From positions 1-64,000 of the forward strand of contig NZ_WKJO01000001.1 in NCBI RefSeq assembly GCF_009674605.1: 64,000 nucleotides of DNA, read 5' to 3'. The position numbers were made by a program, and so were the translations under genes. Below are positions 61,125 through 64,000 of the stretch, piece after piece. Below the pieces are notes generated by a model. That model did not search any database. It saw only the letters and a program-made list of their open reading frames with translations, and had not been told where the DNA came from. Source of the DNA: Haloferax litoreum. Its GTDB lineage: Archaea > Halobacteriota > Halobacteria > Halobacteriales > Haloferacaceae. The number at the start of each line of letters is the position of its first letter. Position 1 is the stretch's first letter.

Positions 61125-62564
61125 TCAGCGCCGTCGATACGCGAAGATGCCGACGCCGACCACGACGAGGAGTGCGACGACTCCGCCGACGAGGAGCAAC
61201 GTGGAGTTGAGTCCGCTACCACTGTTCTGGTCGGGGGTTTCCGAGAGGCCTGACACGTCGACTTCCGTCTGGACCGTTCGCTCCGTGCCATCGGTGAGGT
61301 ACGTGACTTCCACGGGAACCGTCGTCACGTCGTCGTCCACGGTTGCGTAGAGGTCGAACGACGCGAAGTCACTCGCGGGGACGCTCCCAACGAAGTATTC
61401 CTTGTACGGGCGGGCGGGAACGACGCCATCAGTGGGGATGACCCGAACGACGACGCTCTGGGCGTCGCTGAGACCGACGTTACTCGCACTCCCCGAGATG
61501 TGCACGTCACCGTCTTCCAGTTCCACGTCGATACCGGTGAGTTCGATTTGTCCCGGTGACGCCACGTATTCGACCGACGTTTCCGCTGTTCCATCTTGGC
61601 CGCCAGTCTCGTAGGCGGCGACCACGTCGAGCGTCGCTCGGTCAACCGAACTGACGTTCAGTCGGACCGCCCGTTCTGACTCGGCCGGGACGGAGGCGAC
61701 TGGTTTCCTGAGAACCACCGAATCACCGTCTCGAACTGTGAGAACGAGGTTTTCGAGCGGTGCGTTCCCGAGGTTTGTTACGTCTACCTCGATGGCCGGG
61801 CGTGCGCCGTCACCGAGCGATGCATCCAGACGGACCTCCTCACGGAGTGGGTCGGCGAGGAGCGGTGCTGATGCCGTCGCTGTCCGTGCGTTGCCGTCGG
61901 CGGTGGTGTACTGCAGACTCGCAATTAGTTCAGATTCTTCGGTCGTGGGGTTGACGCTGAACTGGAACGTCCTCGCCTCGCCTGACTCCAGTCGCGGGAC
62001 AACGCGCGTGTCGTTTTCGACCGTCACGCTGTCGCCGGCTAGCGAGAGGCGAACGTTGCGAGCGATTGCTTCCTCGCCGTTCGAGACGGTGACCTGTACT
62101 GGCGTGTCGGTGCCGATGACGGCGTCACCGACTTCGACCGAGAGTTGTGGGCCACCCTCGCGAACGCGGACGACCACGGGGTACTGGAGTCGCTGTGTCT
62201 GCCCGTCGCTCCGCCCCACGACGGTCACGCGAAGGTCGTAGGTTCCTTGGTCTTCGAGTCGGGCCGAGAGCGGGATTCTGAGGTCACTTCCGGGGGGGAT
62301 GACGCCGAGGTCTTCGACTCGCGCGAGGTCTCTCGTTCCGTCAGCGGTCCGGACGAACACGTCTGTGACTTCGAGGTTCGCCTGACTGTTCTGTGCGTTC
62401 ACGACGACAGTCGTGAGCGTGAACCGTTCGCCCGGCGTCGGTTGGGCCGGCGAGACGGTCACGTCGTCGATGTAGGCGGTGGCCTCTTGGCCGAGCGTCG
62501 GGGCCGGAACGCCGGCCAGAACGACGAGGGCGAGGAGGACAACCGGGAGGGCGCGTCTGCTCAT
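61125..62564 (-). CDS. COG1361-type S-layer-like exoprotein with CARDB repeats
   Basis: A 479-residue secreted protein. A Sec signal (residues 4-25, LLALVVLAGVPAPTLG) is followed by about four Ig-like/CARDB domains, seen in repeats such as NGEEAIARNVRLSLAGDSVTV, NLGNAPLENLVLTVRDGDSVVL and NVGLSDAQSVVVRVIP. A single C-terminal helix (LLLVGGVVALLVVVGVGIFAYRRR) anchors it. Acidic throughout. It is followed by an ABC pair of MacB/LolD type, a common archaeal combination of unknown function. Confidence 0.9.
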   Translation of the reverse strand: MSRRALPVVLLALVVLAGVPAPTLGQEATAYIDDVTVSPAQPTPGERFTLTTVVVNAQNSQANLEVTDVFVRTADGTRDLARVEDLGVIPPGSDLRIPLSARLEDQGTYDLRVTVVGRSDGQTQRLQYPVVVRVREGGPQLSVEVGDAVIGTDTPVQVTVSNGEEAIARNVRLSLAGDSVTVENDTRVVPRLESGEARTFQFSVNPTTEESELIASLQYTTADGNARTATASAPLLADPLREEVRLDASLGDGARPAIEVDVTNLGNAPLENLVLTVRDGDSVVLRKPVASVPAESERAVRLNVSSVDRATLDVVAAYETGGQDGTAETSVEYVASPGQIELTGIDVELEDGDVHISGSASNVGLSDAQSVVVRVIPTDGVVPARPYKEYFVGSVPASDFASFDLYATVDDDVTTVPVEVTYLTDGTERTVQTEVDVSGLSETPDQNSGSGLNSTLLLVGGVVALLVVVGVGIFAYRRR

Positions 62565-62688
62565 GTTACTCGACTCACTTATCGTACAGACGACGGAAAT
62601 ACCTGCCGAGTAATACTATCACATGAGACTGAATGCACTGGTTCTGCGTTCGAATTGCCACCGACCAAATGTGTTCTCGACCGGCGAA

Positions 62689-62697
62689 GATATTTAA
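62689..62697 (+). promoter_or_regulatory. TATA box of the helicase gene
   Basis: GATATTTAA is about 27-35 bp before the ATG at 62724, consistent with a leaderless mRNA. Confidence 0.55.
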
Positions 62698-62723
62698 GTG
62701 AATCCGGACCCAGTGTGTGACAG

Positions 62724-64000
62724 ATGCGCGTGCGTGACCTCCCGTTGTCGGCGACCCTGGTCTCTCACTACGAGTCGAACGGTATCGAGGAGTTGTACCC
62801 ACCGCAGGTCGCCGCCGTGGAGGCCGGTATCGCCGACGGCGGGCGAGTCGTCGCCGCGATTCCGACGGCCAGTGGCAAGACGTTCATCGCCGAGTTGGCG
62901 ATGCTCACCGCCGACGGCCCGGGCCTGTACATCGTCCCACTCCGCGCGCTTGCCCGCGAGAAGTACGAGACGTTCGCCAAACTCCCCGGCGTGAGCGTCG
63001 GCATCTCGACCGGTGACTTCGACTCGGCCGAAGAGGACCTCGGCGAGTACGACATCGTCGTCGCCACGAGTGAGAAGGTCGATTCAGCGATTCGAAACGG
63101 GGCGTCGTGGGTCGAAGACCTCGCGTGCGTCGTCGTGGACGAGGTACACCTCCTCGGCGCGCCCGGACGTGGGCCCACGCTCGAAATCACGCTGGCGACG
63201 CTCCAGCGACGCGTCCCCGACCTGCAACTCGTCGCACTGTCGGCGACAGTCGACAACCCAGAGGTCATCGCGGCGTGGCTAGACGCCGAACTCGTCGAGA
63301 GTACGTGGCGGCCTGTCTCCCTCCGAACGGGCGTCTACGCCGACGGGACCGTCGAGTTCGACGACGACTCGTCGCTGTCCGTGGATGTCCCGCCGATTGG
63401 ACCGAACGACGACGGTGCCACCGAGGCAACTGTCTCGCTCGTCGCCGACGCCGTCGAGAACGGTGGCCAGTGCCTCGCGTTCGTCCGGTCGCGCCGGGAA
63501 GCGGAGACACTCGCCGACAGACTCGCCGACGAAGACCTCTCGCCCGCCCCCGAACTCGGCGACGAACTCGCCGAACTCGGCGGGACGACGACAGGAGAAC
63601 GCCTCTCTGAATGCGCACGGACTGGCGTCGGATTCCACCACGCCGGCCTGCGAAGCACGCACCGCGCCGCCGTCGAAAACGCGTTCCGCGACCGGCGACT
63701 CTCGGTCATCTGCGCGACGCCGACGCTCGCGGCGGGCGTGAACGTCCCGGCCCGGCGGGTCGTCATCCGGGACCAGAAGCGCTACACCGGCGACTCGATG
63801 ACGTGGATACCCGTCCTCGACGTCCACCAGATGTGCGGCAGAGCAGGCCGTCCCCACCTCGACCCATACGGTGAGGCAGTCCTCGTCGGCGACGAGTCGG
63901 TGAAAGACGAACTCGTCGAACGGTACGTGACGGCGGACGCAGAGGCGGTCGACTCCCAGTTCGCCGACCCCGAAGCACTCCGCACGCACGTCCTCTCGGT
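62724..64000 (+). CDS. Ski2-like DEAD/DEAH-box helicase (Hel308-related), cut by the window end
   Basis: The visible 425 residues hold both RecA domains of a superfamily-2 helicase. The Q-motif-like YPPQVAAVEAG, Walker A IPTASGKT (about 45-52), DEVH box (VVVDEVHLLG), SAT (VALSATVDNP) and motif VI HQMCGRAGRP are intact. The Ski2/Hel308 type is suggested by the N-terminus (LPLSATLVSHYESNGIEELYPPQ) and by FHHAGLRSTHR. Such helicases act on stalled replication forks or RNA. The reading frame runs off the 3' end, so the C-terminal ratchet domain is unseen. Confidence 0.88.
   Translation, partial: MRVRDLPLSATLVSHYESNGIEELYPPQVAAVEAGIADGGRVVAAIPTASGKTFIAELAMLTADGPGLYIVPLRALAREKYETFAKLPGVSVGISTGDFDSAEEDLGEYDIVVATSEKVDSAIRNGASWVEDLACVVVDEVHLLGAPGRGPTLEITLATLQRRVPDLQLVALSATVDNPEVIAAWLDAELVESTWRPVSLRTGVYADGTVEFDDDSSLSVDVPPIGPNDDGATEATVSLVADAVENGGQCLAFVRSRREAETLADRLADEDLSPAPELGDELAELGGTTTGERLSECARTGVGFHHAGLRSTHRAAVENAFRDRRLSVICATPTLAAGVNVPARRVVIRDQKRYTGDSMTWIPVLDVHQMCGRAGRPHLDPYGEAVLVGDESVKDELVERYVTADAEAVDSQFADPEALRTHVLS

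Noticed and set aside
1-64000. Mobile elements, integration sites or tRNA genes
   Set aside because: I looked in the intergenic gaps for transposases, terminal inverted repeats with target duplications, integrases and cloverleaf sequences, and saw none.

Overview
The window is a 64-kb piece of a halophilic archaeal chromosome. The genus is most likely Haloferax or a close relative, but that is an inference from gene content and family resemblance. The evidence is consistent across the window. Proteins are very acidic and coding DNA is GC-rich with C/G in third positions. Many genes start 25-30 bp after an AT-rich TATA-like box with almost no leader and no Shine-Dalgarno sequence. Most secreted proteins carry twin-arginine (Tat) signals. 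The complex I operon has the haloarchaeal form (NuoCD fused, NuoJ split in two, no NuoEFG next to it). The gene set is mostly chromosomal core. I see no insertion sequence, prophage, CRISPR array, tRNA or replication origin.

Layout. 1-7.1 kb: an SDR oxidoreductase, TatA, the SRP (7S) RNA on the minus strand, a two-subunit thiolase/OB-fold pair, an Old Yellow Enzyme and a nitrilase-family hydrolase, with small conserved proteins between them. 7.2-15.8 kb: a HEAT-repeat protein, a Tat-exported beta-propeller protein with a Thr-rich repeat insert, a secreted phospholipase-D-like protein, a RecJ-like DHH nuclease, a fructosamine kinase, and a JAMM metalloprotease overlapping the FAD synthase RibL. 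15.9-19.6 kb: cytochrome oxidase subunit II divergent from a fused CtaA-half/CtaB haem synthase, which is coupled to a membrane protein with a CxxC motif; then a SelW-like (Rdx) protein. 19.6-28 kb: an aldo/keto reductase, a Gfo/Idh/MocA oxidoreductase, a PQQ-type sugar dehydrogenase lipoprotein, an ABC-2 exporter, a ZIP metal transporter with a repeated operator-like array, and an MscS-like membrane protein. 28.2-31.4 kb: ADP-forming acetyl-CoA synthetase followed by a DRTGG protein related to the phosphotransacetylase N-terminus. 31.5-38.5 kb: an M24 peptidase, a DUF21/CBS protein, a Tat-exported subtilase, a membrane protein, an MFS transporter and small zinc-ribbon proteins. 38.5-42.7 kb: a tightly overlapping CBS-ParB/ABC ATPase/ABC permease operon, preceded by a TrkA-N/DHH phosphoesterase. 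43.1-53.6 kb: the complete haloarchaeal complex I operon nuoA-B-CD-H-I-J1-J2-K-L-M-N, read leftward. 53.7-64 kb: purK-purE, an Agl23-like membrane protein, ribH with an aminotransferase, a COG1361 exoprotein with a MacB/LolD-type ABC pair, and the first two thirds of a Hel308-like helicase cut by the window end.

How the genes fit together. Aerobic respiration is the main theme: complex I, cytochrome oxidase subunit II and haem O/A synthesis. Acetyl-CoA and acyl-CoA metabolism (thiolase, Acd), flavin synthesis (RibL, RibH) and purine synthesis (PurE, PurK) are also present. TatA and SRP RNA, parts of the two main protein-targeting routes, are neighbours. The most promising lead for an undescribed system is the DHH phosphoesterase / CBS-ParB / ABC exporter cluster at 38.5-42.7 kb. 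It could be a nucleotide-responsive export system or a regulated ParB/Srx-fold kinase. Next are the CxxC membrane protein coupled to the haem synthase and the repeated regulatory elements at 26.5, 16.7 and 8.6 kb. All coordinates and motifs come from reading the sequence; no database search was run.
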